From contig JABFRU010000023.1 of the NCBI GenBank assembly GCA_013140985.1, positions 124,001-188,000 of the forward strand: 64,000 nucleotides of DNA, given 5' to 3'. Under the pieces are notes generated by a model that saw nothing but the letters and a program-made list of their open reading frames with translations, did no database searches and was not told the origin of the DNA. Source of the DNA: Chitinophagaceae bacterium (lineage in GTDB: Bacteria; Bacteroidota; Bacteroidia; Chitinophagales; Chitinophagaceae). Shown here in pieces: positions 51,165-60,494 of the stretch. Position 1 is the first letter of the stretch; the number at the start of each line of letters is the position of its first letter. Both the position numbers and the translations under genes were made by a program.

Positions 51165-52181
51165 TTAAATATTCACCACCACTTTACTTTCCAATATCAC
51201 TTTGTGAGGAATGGTTTTATCCAGGCCTTTTGAATGGATCAAACGCAATAAAATATCCGTTGCTCTTTCAGCCTGCTGGTAAGGGAATTGTTCCACTGAC
51301 GCTATAGGGGGTTCGTCAAGATAATTGGTGACCGGGAGATTCGCATAACTGACAAATGAAATGTCTTTGTTGATCTTTAATCCCTGCGACCGGGAATACC
51401 GGATAGCATCCAGCGCCACATAATCATTAAAAGCAATTATTGCTGTCGGGGGATTTTTCAACGCCAATAATTTTTGCATGGCATCCTCTGTTTTTTTGCG
51501 ACTAAGATCTGTTGATACAACTAATGAAGCTTCCCCTTTTAAATTATTTTTCTTCAATCCCTCATGATAGCCGTTAAGCCGTTGTTTAGAATGTATAAGC
51601 GTATCAGGTCCTTTTATAAAACCGATCTGTTTATGGCCTTTGCTTACCAGCCAATCCACCAGGTCAATAGAACTGTTTTCCAAATTACAGGAAACAGTAT
51701 AAGCGCCGTCAAGCTGATCAGGCACTCTGTCAAAGAACACTACCGGTATCTTGAATTTTTCCAACTGCTTAAAATGTTCGAAGGATTTAGTTGTCTTTGC
51801 TAATGAAACGATCAAACCATCCACCCGGTGACGGCGCATCGTATCTGCTATTTGCTCTTCTCTTTCCACATCATCATGCGATTGACCGATCAAAACAGTG
51901 TAACTATTTTTTGTGGCTACATCCTCAATTCCATTAATCGCAATAGAAAAATATTCTTCACCAAGATTAGGAAGGATCACTCCCAATGTCATTGTTCGCC
52001 CCTGCTTAAAAGAAATAGCAGCCTGGTTTGGCTCATAATTAAGCTCCTTGGCTATTTTCCGTACCTGCTGTTTGGTCTTCACCCCAATACTGGGATGATC
52101 ATGCAATGCTCTCGACACGGTAGAAACAGAAACACTCAGCCGTTTGGCTATTTCTTTTATGGTAGCTGGTTTTTGATCCAT
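51165..52181 (-). CDS. LacI-family transcriptional regulator
   Basis: 338 residues. N-terminal helix-turn-helix TIKEIAKRLSVSVSTVSRAL and hinge helix (YEPNQAAISFKQGRT), then a periplasmic-binding-protein-like effector domain (LGVILPNLGEEYFSIAINGI, VDGLIVSLAK, FFDRVPDQL, AIIAFNDYVALDAIRYSRSQ). It is a sugar-type repressor or activator; no sugar uptake gene lies next to it, so its regulon is elsewhere. A palindrome of LacI-operator type is present at 53817-53828, 1.6 kb away. The start is 60 nt from MITE copy B. Confidence 0.93.
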   Translation of the reverse strand: MDQKPATIKEIAKRLSVSVSTVSRALHDHPSIGVKTKQQVRKIAKELNYEPNQAAISFKQGRTMTLGVILPNLGEEYFSIAINGIEDVATKNSYTVLIGQSHDDVEREEQIADTMRRHRVDGLIVSLAKTTKSFEHFKQLEKFKIPVVFFDRVPDQLDGAYTVSCNLENSSIDLVDWLVSKGHKQIGFIKGPDTLIHSKQRLNGYHEGLKKNNLKGEASLVVSTDLSRKKTEDAMQKLLALKNPPTAIIAFNDYVALDAIRYSRSQGLKINKDISFVSYANLPVTNYLDEPPIASVEQFPYQQAERATDILLRLIHSKGLDKTIPHKVILESKVVVNI

Positions 52182-52232
52182 ATATCAACATCGGAAAGGT
52201 AAATTATTTTTATGACGGATGTTTAATAACTT

Positions 52233-52378
52233 GATGAGTGAATAGTGTATCTGTTTCAATTTTGTTTCCCACAAAGACACTAAGAACACAAAAAAGGCAC
52301 ATTGATCTTAACTACTTTGTGGTTCTTGTGTCTTTGTGGGATGCCTTTTTTTCATAATGAGACACTACCGATGAGTGA
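52233..52378. mobile_element. MITE copy B with 9-bp target-site duplication
   Basis: Element 52242-52369 (128 bp), inverted relative to copy A and nearly identical to it apart from about 8-10 additional bases in one hairpin arm. It is flanked by GATGAGTGA at 52233-52241 and 52370-52378. It lies in the 346-nt gap between the divergent LacI and CBS genes; in the rest of that gap (52379-52527) I see no gene and only a near-match to a -7 box (TAGTTTTTG). Confidence 0.88.
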
Positions 52379-52527
52379 GATCGGCACTACCCTCTTGGCT
52401 ATTCCAGTAGTAATAATGACCTGCCCGTTCATTACTCAAAGACTTATCACCAATAAACAGGACATTGATAAATAGTTTTTGAACAGGTTGGTTCTTTTTG
52501 TAAATTTCATGCAGAAACTTACCGGCA

Positions 52528-52956
52528 ATGAACAATGTTTCTTCTCTCCTTGCAAGGAAAAACAGACCTGTTGTTTCCATTTCTCCCAATACTTCTGTTG
52601 TTGATGCATTAACAGTAATGGCTGAAAAAAATATTGGCTGTATAGTAGTATTGGAAGGCAATAAATATCTCGGCATTTTTACGGAAAGGGATTATTCAAG
52701 AAAAGTTGTATTAAAAGGAAAGAATTCATCCACTACTGCTGTAGCAGAGATCATGACAACAGATCTTGCTTCTGCAAAACCCGGTGACAGCATCGAGTAT
52801 TGTATGGAAACAATGACATCAAAAAATATCCGTTACATGCCAGTATTTGAAAATGATCAATTAACGGGTATTGTTTCGATGAGTGATGTGGTGAAAGAAA
52901 CCATTCTTACACAAAAAGAAACAATTGATCAATTACAGAACTATATTCAAAGCTGA
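52528..52956 (+). CDS. CBS-domain pair protein
   Basis: 142 residues, two CBS motifs (about 12-62: SPNTSVVDALTVMAEKNIGC, GIFTERDYSRKVVLK; and about 75-128: DLASAKPGDSIEYCMETMTS, GIVSMSDVV). Stand-alone CBS pairs bind adenosine nucleotides or SAM and regulate partner proteins. The partner is unknown. A strong terminator lies 22 nt after the stop. Confidence 0.92.
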   Translation: MNNVSSLLARKNRPVVSISPNTSVVDALTVMAEKNIGCIVVLEGNKYLGIFTERDYSRKVVLKGKNSSTTAVAEIMTTDLASAKPGDSIEYCMETMTSKNIRYMPVFENDQLTGIVSMSDVVKETILTQKETIDQLQNYIQS

Positions 52957-52978
52957 CTTACACACTCCTTAAATACCT

Positions 52979-53008
52979 GCGAAGCCCTGTAAGGCTTCGC
53001 TTTTTTTT
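52979..53008 (+). terminator. Rho-independent terminator of the CBS gene
   Basis: Perfect 8-bp stem GCGAAGCC / GGCTTCGC with loop CTGTAA, followed by eight T. Confidence 0.95.
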
Positions 53009-53028
53009 CATATATCTGTTAATGTGCT

Positions 53029-53106
53029 ATGAAAAAAGCAATAATACAAGCCCTTACCAAACTAATGGTCCGGCATCATCGTAAATTGCAGGAAATTTAC
53101 AAATGA
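53029..53106 (+). CDS. Possible 25-residue leader peptide coupled to msrA
   Basis: Small open frame starting MKKAIIQALTKL and rich in Lys, Arg and His; its TGA overlaps the msrA start as ATGA. The predicted peptide is a cationic amphipathic helix. The coupling and the position right after a terminator support translation, but so short a frame may be chance. Confidence 0.35.
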   Translation: MKKAIIQALTKLMVRHHRKLQEIYK

Positions 53107-53750
53107 ACCGGAAGAAGAATCTCATAAACGTTTTGATGATCTTAGCTGCAAGCTTTGCCGGTTCATTTATGCATGCTCAACCATCAATAAAAACTACTAT
53201 GACGAATACTATACAAACAGATACGGCCACATTTGCCAACGGATGCTTCTGGTGCACCGAAGCGATCTTTGAACAATTAGATGGTGTTATCAGCGCTACA
53301 TCAGGCTATACCGGTGGGCAAAAAGAAAACCCAACCTATAAAGAAGTGTGCGGCGGCCAGACAGGTCATGCGGAATGTCTGCAAATTGTTTATGATCCAT
53401 CCAAAATCAGTTTTGATGAATTGCTGGAAGTTTTTTGGGAAACACATGATCCCACTACCTTGAATCGCCAGGGCGCTGATGTAGGCACACAATACAGAAG
53501 CGGTATTTTTTATCATAACAATGAACAAAAGGAAAAAGCAGAAAAATATAAAGCAGCATTGGACAAGAGCGGTGCATTTGATAACCCTATCGTAACTGAA
53601 ATAACTCCTTTCACTAAATTCTATACTGCCGAAGATTATCACCAGCAGTATTTTGAAAATAATGAGAATAACAATCCTTATTGCAAGATCGTCATCAGGC
53701 CCAAGATGGACAAGTTCAGAAAAGTTTTTAAAGACAAACTGAAGAATTGA
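53103..53750 (+). CDS. msrA: Peptide-methionine (S)-S-oxide reductase MsrA, exported form
   Basis: 215 residues. Residues 1-25 look like a signal peptide (cut near FMHAQ). The MsrA core has the catalytic motif FANGCFWC (nucleophile C48, C51), SGYTGG, CGGQTGHAECLQIVYD and FWETHDPTTLNRQGADVGTQ. It reduces methionine-S-sulfoxide in proteins, here probably in the periplasm or outer membrane. The usual C-terminal resolving cysteines are not evident apart from NPYCKI. Confidence 0.95.
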   Translation: MNRKKNLINVLMILAASFAGSFMHAQPSIKTTMTNTIQTDTATFANGCFWCTEAIFEQLDGVISATSGYTGGQKENPTYKEVCGGQTGHAECLQIVYDPSKISFDELLEVFWETHDPTTLNRQGADVGTQYRSGIFYHNNEQKEKAEKYKAALDKSGAFDNPIVTEITPFTKFYTAEDYHQQYFENNENNNPYCKIVIRPKMDKFRKVFKDKLKN

Positions 53751-53816
53751 TCTGCATTTCTTTTATTTTTTTTAACACTATAATGTTTGAAAAAAATGAA
53801 ATAATTCTACTTTTAC

Positions 53817-53828
53817 GCAAACGTTTGC
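53817..53828. promoter_or_regulatory. Perfect palindrome GCAAACGTTTGC, LacI/PurR-type operator
   Basis: Central CG with AAAC/GTTT arms as in LacI-family operators (PurR box ACGCAAACGTTTGCGT; here 14 of 16 match including flanks). It ends two bases before the ATG at 53831, so binding would block initiation. Confidence 0.45.
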
Positions 53829-53830
53829 TT

Positions 53831-54490
53831 ATGACAAGGATCATTACCAGTGCCGCCCTCCTATTGCTGCTTTCAATCGCTGCCATAGCACAAAACAAAA
53901 CTCTACCCCTTAGTGAGAATAAGTACAGGATCAACCTTCCTGATTATTGGGGACATGGCAATAAAGTATGGAATATACTGACTGAAAAATTGCCGCTTGT
54001 TTCCGAAGAGTTGAAGGATAAAGAAGTTTGTGGTGACGATTGCCATCCAAAATACAGCATTGATTTTTATATCACCGAACCTGAATTGACAGGTTATACG
54101 AGATATAAAAAACCAAAGGCAGTCTCAACCAGTACAAGAGCATTGGTGAATAAAATACCGGGCACTGTGCTGGTCCCGGGGAGTTATTCACCCCAGCTTC
54201 CGGCCGGTTATTATAACCAGGCGGCCAATAATCAACCCGAACAATGGCAAATGACTGCTGAATATGTTTTTCAATGTTTCCTGTTATTAAAAGATGATAC
54301 CGGCAGGATCATTACAAAATTTATACTGGTAGATACAAATGAAGTATGGTCATCGGCTTTCAAAGGCAGCAATACCGAATATTCTTCCCCGCAGAACCCG
54401 GATGTATTCTTTGAAACTTATAAAGAGAAATTCACACCGGATAAATTTGAATTGCTGGCCATTGTAGATAAAAAAATATTGGCGCTGTAA
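53831..54490 (+). CDS. Secreted hypothetical protein
   Basis: 219 residues from ATG 53831; the frame is open from 53747 but the extra codons are A/T-rich and precede a good signal peptide (TRIITSAALLLLLSIAAIAQ). The mature part has INLPDYWGHGNKVWNILTEK, a likely disulfide pair in EVCGDDCHPKYSIDFYI, and C-terminal NPDVFFETYKEKFTPDKFEL. No family recognised. An operator-like palindrome touches its start. Confidence 0.75.
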   Translation: MTRIITSAALLLLLSIAAIAQNKTLPLSENKYRINLPDYWGHGNKVWNILTEKLPLVSEELKDKEVCGDDCHPKYSIDFYITEPELTGYTRYKKPKAVSTSTRALVNKIPGTVLVPGSYSPQLPAGYYNQAANNQPEQWQMTAEYVFQCFLLLKDDTGRIITKFILVDTNEVWSSAFKGSNTEYSSPQNPDVFFETYKEKFTPDKFELLAIVDKKILAL

Positions 54491-54493
54491 GAT

Positions 54494-56131
54494 TTAATCT
54501 AACCTGACCGTTCTTAATTCAAGCAGGTTTAGTGCATTCGGTTTAAACCCTTTTACAGCAGGCTGTACTAACCTCACTACTTTGTCATACCAAAGCGGAA
54601 CAACTGGTGCATCATTCATCACCATCTGATCAGCCTGTTGGTAAATAGTGTAACGTATCGAATCATTGTTCTCTGTTAATGCTTTTTCAAACAAAGCATC
54701 AAATGCCGGGTTTTTATAACGGGTATAATTCGGCGGCGCAGGGTTTTTAGAATAAAAAACAGCTAAATAATTTTCTGCATCAGGATAATCTGCTATCCAA
54801 CTGCCACGAAAAAAAGCCGCTTCTGAATTTGAGGTCATTTGCAGCAATAAATATTTTTGAACCACTTCTACCTGCACAGGTATGCCGGCCTCTTCCAATT
54901 GTTTGGCAATGAAATTTGCCATGTCTGCATAAATAGCAATGGTGAACAATTTTATCCCCGGCAAACCTTTGCCATCAGGATAACCGGCTTCACTTAATAA
55001 TTGTTTTGTTTTGGCCGGATCGTAATGATAACCTTTTACAATAGTTGAATCAAAAGAGGGAAGACCCATCGGGATAAAACCTGATTCCGCCGCTGTGCCT
55101 AATGAATTACGGAGATATAATACCATTTTACGCCGGTCAAATCCATAGTTGATCGCCTGCCTGATCTTACGCAACTTCATCGGGGAATTTTGTACCAGCT
55201 TATTTGTCGAATCAAATAAAATTCCGAGATATTCAATATTCAAATACGGACTTGTTTGTAAAATGATTTTCCCGTCCCATTCACTTCTCAATACTCCCCT
55301 CTTTGTAAGCACCTCATCTTTAAAAGAAGCTTCAATATCATTGATGAATTCCAACTTCTTTTGCCTGAATAAAAGGAACTCAGTGGCCTTACTGTCATAA
55401 AAAGAAACATTGATGCCATCTACATAAGGAAGCCTGTTGCCGGCGCTATCCTTTTCAAAATAATTGGGGTTCTTTTTCAAAACCAATGCCTGTCCTTCTT
55501 CCCACGCCACAAATTGAAAAGGCCCGGTGCCCACAGGATGACGGCGGAAATCAGTTCCATATTTCTCTACAGCCTCTCGGGGGACAATAGAACAATATTG
55601 CATGGACAAAATGCCGAGAATAGGATTATAAGGATGAAGCAGCTTTAACTGAAACGTTGTATCATCAATGGCTGTGAATGGTTTCAATGAATCAACTTTA
55701 TTATTGAATATCCAGGCCCCGGGGCTGGCCGTACTCTTGTTCATGATGCGGTAAAAAGTGTACTCCACGTCTTTGGCTGTAAGCCTTCTGCCCTTTGATC
55801 CTTCAAAAGCTTTATCATCATGAAAGAAAACATCATTTCTTAAATGAAAAGTGAATACCGTTCTGTCTTCCGATATATCCCAATCTTTTGCAATAGAGGG
55901 AACGATATGCAGGCTGTCATCAATTTCTACCAATGTGTTAAATAATTGATGCGCCGGCCACATAGTAGCCTGGCTTTTGGCAAAAGCAGGGTCCAGTGAA
56001 GAGATCCCATTGAATTCATTATAGTGAAATATCTTTTTGCCCGACTTGCCTGCATTATAACATGCAGCCAAACTGCCGGTAACAACCGTCATGAGGAGGA
56101 AAAACCGGTAATCACATTTTACTTTTATCAT
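54494..56131 (-). CDS. Peptide-type ABC transporter substrate-binding lipoprotein (SBP_bac_5)
   Basis: 545 residues from the ATG at 56131-56129; the TTG at 56140 adds three residues. Lipobox GSLAAC. The family 5 binding-protein fold is recognisable by LDPAFAKSQATMWPAHQLFN, DVEYTFYRIMNKSTASPGAW, HPVGTGPFQFVAWEEGQALV, RKIRQAINYGFDRRKMVLYL and SWIADYPDAENYLAVFYS. Relatives bind oligopeptides or nickel. No permease or ATPase gene is adjacent, so the transporter, if any, is elsewhere. Confidence 0.93.
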   Translation of the reverse strand: MIKVKCDYRFFLLMTVVTGSLAACYNAGKSGKKIFHYNEFNGISSLDPAFAKSQATMWPAHQLFNTLVEIDDSLHIVPSIAKDWDISEDRTVFTFHLRNDVFFHDDKAFEGSKGRRLTAKDVEYTFYRIMNKSTASPGAWIFNNKVDSLKPFTAIDDTTFQLKLLHPYNPILGILSMQYCSIVPREAVEKYGTDFRRHPVGTGPFQFVAWEEGQALVLKKNPNYFEKDSAGNRLPYVDGINVSFYDSKATEFLLFRQKKLEFINDIEASFKDEVLTKRGVLRSEWDGKIILQTSPYLNIEYLGILFDSTNKLVQNSPMKLRKIRQAINYGFDRRKMVLYLRNSLGTAAESGFIPMGLPSFDSTIVKGYHYDPAKTKQLLSEAGYPDGKGLPGIKLFTIAIYADMANFIAKQLEEAGIPVQVEVVQKYLLLQMTSNSEAAFFRGSWIADYPDAENYLAVFYSKNPAPPNYTRYKNPAFDALFEKALTENNDSIRYTIYQQADQMVMNDAPVVPLWYDKVVRLVQPAVKGFKPNALNLLELRTVRLD

Positions 56132-56172
56132 CCTATTCAAAGCTTAAATTTACAGCAACAAAAAATAGCATC

Positions 56173-57900
56173 GTGAAATACATTCGCCCATACTTATTCA
56201 TTTTTTATTTTTTATTTCTTATTACTTATTCTTCCCTGGCACAACCATTGAACCAGAAAGGAAAATTCACCCGCCAGGATTCATTAAGAGGAACTATTAA
56301 TGCCGAAAGGTCATGGTGGGATGTACTTCATTATGATATTTCCGTCACACCGGACTACAAAGCCAAAACGATCACTGGCAAAACAACCATCGGGTATAAA
56401 GTATTGCCGGGCCAGAAATCAGATTATATGCAGATCGATCTGCAACAACCACTGAAGGTTGATAGTATTTTTTATGATGGCAAGTTTTATATCAACCATC
56501 CTGCAATGCCTTATTACAATGAAGGCAATGTTTGGCATATTCCCTTGCCAAAGGCCCAGCCCGGAAGCACTCATACCATAGCGATAGTCTATCATGGCAA
56601 ACCCCGTGAAGCTATTCATCCGCCATGGGATGGTGGCTGGATATTTACAAAGGATGATAAGAACCGCCCCTGGATGACAGTTGCCTGCCAGGGACTTGGA
56701 GCCAGTGTATGGTATCCCTGCAAGGATCACCAAAGTGATGAGCCGGATAACGGTGCAACGCTTACTATAACAGTTGTTGATTCATTAGTAGCTGTTGGTA
56801 ATGGAAGATTAAAAGAAAAAAGACCGAACGGCAATGGAACCACCACATGGATATGGGAAATAAAAAATCCTATCAACAATTATAATATCGTTCCTTATAT
56901 CGGCAAGTATGTGAACTTCTCAGATAATTATATTGGCGAAACAGAAAAAAACCTTTCTCTCGATTACTGGGTGCTGGATTACAATTTGGAGAAAGCCAAA
57001 AATCAATTTGGCCGTGATGTAAAACCCATGCTGAAAGCATTTGAGCATTGGTTTGGTTCCTATCCTTTTTATGAAGACGGTTTTAAACTGGTAGAATCAT
57101 CTCATTTGGGAATGGAACACCAAAGCGCCACAGCCTATGGCAATCATTATTTGAATGGTTATCTCGGCTCTGATCTTTCCGGCAGCGGATGGGGATTGAA
57201 ATGGGATTATATCATTATTCATGAAGCAGGACATGAATGGTTTGGTAATAATATTACCACTAATGATATTGCTGATATGTGGGTGCATGAAGGTTTTACC
57301 ATGTATTCCGAAGTATTATTTGTAGAATATCATTGGGGCAAAAAAGCAGGCGATGAATATGTGCAGGGTCTCCGGTCAAATATCTCAAATGAAACACCAC
57401 TGATCGGTCACTATGGAGTGAACCAGGAAGGCAGCGGTGATATGTATAACAAAGGCGCCAATCTTTTACATACGATCAGGCAGATCATCAATGATGATGA
57501 GTTGTTCAGAAAAATATTGCGGGGATTAAATAAAGAATTCTGGCACAAGACAACTACTTCTAAAAATGTTGAAGCTTATATATCAAAAGAATCCGGAAAA
57601 GATCTCTCAAAAATTTTTGATCAATATTTAAGAACAACAAAAATTCCCGAACTCGAATTAAAAGATGCCAACGGTAACCTGTCCTATCGTTGGGCCAATT
57701 GTGTTCCTGGTTTTGCTATGCCTGTCCGGCTTAATAATGACGGTCTTTGGTTATATCCGACTTCTGAATGGAAAAAAACAGCATTTACTGCTGCTATGAA
57801 GAAAAAAGCGGTAGAGATCGATAAAAATTTTTATGTAAAAGTAAAAGTGAACGGGAGTACATTTGAAAGTGTACCCCCACCGCCGGGAGCAGGACAATAA
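56173..57900 (+). CDS. M1-family zinc metallopeptidase
   Basis: 575 residues from a GTG at 56173 (context GTGAAATACATTCGCCC). Signal peptide ends near SSLAQP. N-terminal beta-domain, then the gluzincin site H350-E351-A-G-H354 in IIIHEAGHEWFGNN with the third ligand Glu373 in MWVHEGFTMYSE; the substrate motif is GMEHQSATAYG (variant of GAMEN). Shorter than classic aminopeptidase N, lacking the long C-terminal helical domain, as in many Bacteroidota M1 enzymes. Probably a periplasmic or outer-membrane aminopeptidase. Confidence 0.94.
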   Translation: MKYIRPYLFIFYFLFLITYSSLAQPLNQKGKFTRQDSLRGTINAERSWWDVLHYDISVTPDYKAKTITGKTTIGYKVLPGQKSDYMQIDLQQPLKVDSIFYDGKFYINHPAMPYYNEGNVWHIPLPKAQPGSTHTIAIVYHGKPREAIHPPWDGGWIFTKDDKNRPWMTVACQGLGASVWYPCKDHQSDEPDNGATLTITVVDSLVAVGNGRLKEKRPNGNGTTTWIWEIKNPINNYNIVPYIGKYVNFSDNYIGETEKNLSLDYWVLDYNLEKAKNQFGRDVKPMLKAFEHWFGSYPFYEDGFKLVESSHLGMEHQSATAYGNHYLNGYLGSDLSGSGWGLKWDYIIIHEAGHEWFGNNITTNDIADMWVHEGFTMYSEVLFVEYHWGKKAGDEYVQGLRSNISNETPLIGHYGVNQEGSGDMYNKGANLLHTIRQIINDDELFRKILRGLNKEFWHKTTTSKNVEAYISKESGKDLSKIFDQYLRTTKIPELELKDANGNLSYRWANCVPGFAMPVRLNNDGLWLYPTSEWKKTAFTAAMKKKAVEIDKNFYVKVKVNGSTFESVPPPPGAGQ

Positions 57901-57932
57901 CTGATCAAATTCTACTACTTATCTTTACTGGC

Positions 57933-59441
57933 ATGAGCAGTATCCGCCGCCAGAGCATCATTTCTTCGGTTGTTATATATATCGGCTTTGCTGTTGGTTT
58001 GCTCAATACCTATTTATTTACCAAAGAAGGCAACTTTGATAAAGCCGAATATGGGCTTACCACTATTTTCATTGCCATAGCAGTACTGATGAACGGGTTG
58101 ACCACATTGGGTATGCCTGCTTATATCACAAAATTTTTCCCTTACTATAAAGACCATTTGCCGCCAAAGAAAAATGATATGCTTAGCCTGGCATTGCTGG
58201 TAAGCATAGTTGGCTTCCTGGTGATAATGACACTCGGTATCGTACTTAAAAGCCTGGTGATACAAAAATTCGGAGCCAATGCTCCTTTACTGGTGACCTA
58301 CTATTATTGGGTATTTCCATTTGGTCTTGGCCTTATCATATTCACCATACTGGAAGCTTATACATGGAATCTCGGCAAACCTGTCGTCACCAATTTTTTT
58401 AAAGAAGTAGCATGGAGACTTTTTATCACGGTGATCATTGTGTTCTTTATCATGGGAGTCATTAAAGACTTTGACACCTTCATTAAATTATTCTCCTTCA
58501 CTTTTCCTGCTATTGCGATCGGGCTGTTGTTCTATTTACTAATTACTAAAAAGATCCATTTTACTTTTAAACTAAGTAAGGTCACCCGGAGATATTCAAG
58601 AAAGATCATACTGCTTTGTTCTTTTTTCTATGGGGCCGTCCTGCTACAGGCTTTATCAAAAGTGTTTGATTCATTTGTTATTGCTTCCAAATTGGAGGAT
58701 GGCCTCGACAAAGCCGGCATCTTTGCACTGGCAACCATAGTGACCAGCATCATGCTGGCACCACAAAGAGGGATCATTACTGCATCCATGCCCCGTCTTT
58801 CAAGAGCATGGAAAGAAAAAGATATGAGCATGCTGCAAAAAGTATATCAGCGTTCCTCTATCAACCAATTATTGTTTGCCTGTGCGATCTTCCTCCTGAT
58901 CTGGCTCAATTTCACAGATGCAGTGATCACTTTTGGACTTAAACCCGACTATCTGGATGCAGCGCCGGTATTCTTTATATTGGGTATTTCTGTGATCATT
59001 GATATGGGTACAGGGGTGAACGCACAGATCATTTCCACCTCGGTCTTTTGGCGCTTTGAGTTGATCAGTGGTGTTATCCTGATCGCCATCATGCTGCCGC
59101 TTACCTATATATTGACCGTTCAGCTCGGCATTATCGGACCTGCCTATGGCACCCTGATCTCCATGGCCATTTATAATTCTATCCGCATTATTTTTCTCCG
59201 GAATAAATTCAATTTATTCCCGCTTACGATACAATCATTATACACGGTATTACTCGCTGCTGCTTGCTATGGGATCTGCTATTTCGCTTGCAGGGATATG
59301 AGCGGCATTGCCGGCATGCTGGTAAGAAGTATCGCATTCATCCTGTTGTATGGACTGGGAGCGGTATTCATGAAACTATCTCCCGACATTCAGCCGGTGT
59401 TGCAAGCGATCAAAAAAAGATTGAGGATAAAAACTAATTAG
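57933..59441 (+). CDS. Polysaccharide/lipid-linked oligosaccharide flippase (MOP superfamily)
   Basis: 502 residues, about 12-14 membrane segments spread over the whole length. Start SSIRRQSIISSVVIYIGFAV is typical of Bacteroidota lipopolysaccharide biosynthesis flippases, followed by LTTLGMPAYITKFFPYYKDH and ALATIVTSIMLAPQRGIITA. Members translocate lipid-linked sugars over the inner membrane. No glycosyltransferase gene is next to it. Its 3' end overlaps the convergent NlpC gene by 8 nt. Confidence 0.9.
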   Translation: MSSIRRQSIISSVVIYIGFAVGLLNTYLFTKEGNFDKAEYGLTTIFIAIAVLMNGLTTLGMPAYITKFFPYYKDHLPPKKNDMLSLALLVSIVGFLVIMTLGIVLKSLVIQKFGANAPLLVTYYYWVFPFGLGLIIFTILEAYTWNLGKPVVTNFFKEVAWRLFITVIIVFFIMGVIKDFDTFIKLFSFTFPAIAIGLLFYLLITKKIHFTFKLSKVTRRYSRKIILLCSFFYGAVLLQALSKVFDSFVIASKLEDGLDKAGIFALATIVTSIMLAPQRGIITASMPRLSRAWKEKDMSMLQKVYQRSSINQLLFACAIFLLIWLNFTDAVITFGLKPDYLDAAPVFFILGISVIIDMGTGVNAQIISTSVFWRFELISGVILIAIMLPLTYILTVQLGIIGPAYGTLISMAIYNSIRIIFLRNKFNLFPLTIQSLYTVLLAAACYGICYFACRDMSGIAGMLVRSIAFILLYGLGAVFMKLSPDIQPVLQAIKKRLRIKTN

Positions 59442-60198
59442 AAGAAGCTGCTATCTCTTTGTCATCTATTCTTCCGGCGCCGATAAAACGCTGCACATAA
59501 TAAGATTCAAACAGGCTGTTGACCATCACTCCCCTTGAAACAGAAGCATGAATGAATTTATTATTGCCCAGATAAACCCCTACATGCGAAACGCCTGAAC
59601 CCCTTGTACGGAAGAAAACAAGATCACCTTCCTGTAATTCAGTGATAGATATTTTGCGGCTGATCCTGTATTGTTCTCGGGAAACTCTCGGTAGCGCTAT
59701 GCCATACACAGCAGAATAAACTGCAACAGTAAAACCAGAGCAATCGACGCCTGTCTTTGTATTCCCCCCGGTGCGGTATCTTACACCATACCATTCATCT
59801 ACACTTTCCAATAATGTTTTGTTAGGCAAATATTCCACTTCAGTATTGAGCAATATAGCATACTTCAATTGCACGGCGCTTGCATTTTCTACTTCCGTAG
59901 TGCGGTTTGCAACAAGGCTGGCTTGTGGTTTGGGTTCTTCTTTTACAACAGTTGGCACCACTACTTCTGTGCTCCTGTCATGAGTAGGCGGAATTGTTTT
60001 AGGCACAAGCTTTACTTGTGTTTTATCAATAGTGCTCTGTGGCGTAATTGAAATGTCCTCTATAAATTTTGACTGGGAACTTGCGGGTGCTACAGAAGAA
60101 GCCGTTTTACGGTTATTGGATAAGTTCAGCGATTTGAACGCTGTACAACTGCTTAGGAATAGCATTACGGCTATTGCTGGTATCAACTGTTTGGCCAT
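59434..60198 (-). CDS. NlpC/P60-family peptidoglycan endopeptidase lipoprotein
   Basis: 254 residues. Lipobox FLSSC (Cys18). A long Pro/Thr/Val-rich linker spans about 30-105, then an NlpC/P60 (C40) domain: catalytic C153 in GVDCSGFTVAVYS, H205 in SHVGVYLG and H217 in FIHAS. It cleaves peptide cross-links of peptidoglycan (D-Glu to diamino acid), anchored in the outer membrane. A hairpin lies in its leader. Confidence 0.93.
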   Translation of the reverse strand: MAKQLIPAIAVMLFLSSCTAFKSLNLSNNRKTASSVAPASSQSKFIEDISITPQSTIDKTQVKLVPKTIPPTHDRSTEVVVPTVVKEEPKPQASLVANRTTEVENASAVQLKYAILLNTEVEYLPNKTLLESVDEWYGVRYRTGGNTKTGVDCSGFTVAVYSAVYGIALPRVSREQYRISRKISITELQEGDLVFFRTRGSGVSHVGVYLGNNKFIHASVSRGVMVNSLFESYYVQRFIGAGRIDDKEIAASSN

Positions 60199-60236
60199 TA
60201 CGTCTTTCTTTTTAGGATGATTTCACGGGGCTCATC

Positions 60237-60266
60237 GAAATTTTGTCTGCCAGCAGGCAAAATTTC
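60237..60266. promoter_or_regulatory. Long hairpin GAAATTTTG / CAAAATTTC in the NlpC gene leader
   Basis: Perfect 9-bp arms with inner CTG/CAG pairing, 39 nt before the ATG of the NlpC gene. A -7 match TATTTTTG (60294-60287, minus) just beyond it would place the hairpin in the 5' UTR. The remaining spacer to 60494 shows nothing else. Confidence 0.45.
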
Positions 60267-60494
60267 CCTTCATTACTGAAGGCGTGCAAAAATATAGGTT
60301 AATATCCGAAAAAAATCATATCTGTTAAACGAATTTTATGCCACAAAATTGCCACAGGACTAAATCACTGTAATAAAGTAGTTTACCTTTTATAAACAGC
60401 TGTGGATATTGACCGATATTTTGAGGGAAATCAACTTAATTTACAGAATGATCTTTTAACGTATCGAAAGTCCATCATATTTCGTCATTCTACC

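Noticed and set aside
52365-52676. 103-codon minus-strand frame
   Set aside because: Shadow of the CBS gene and of the MITE edge; no domain.
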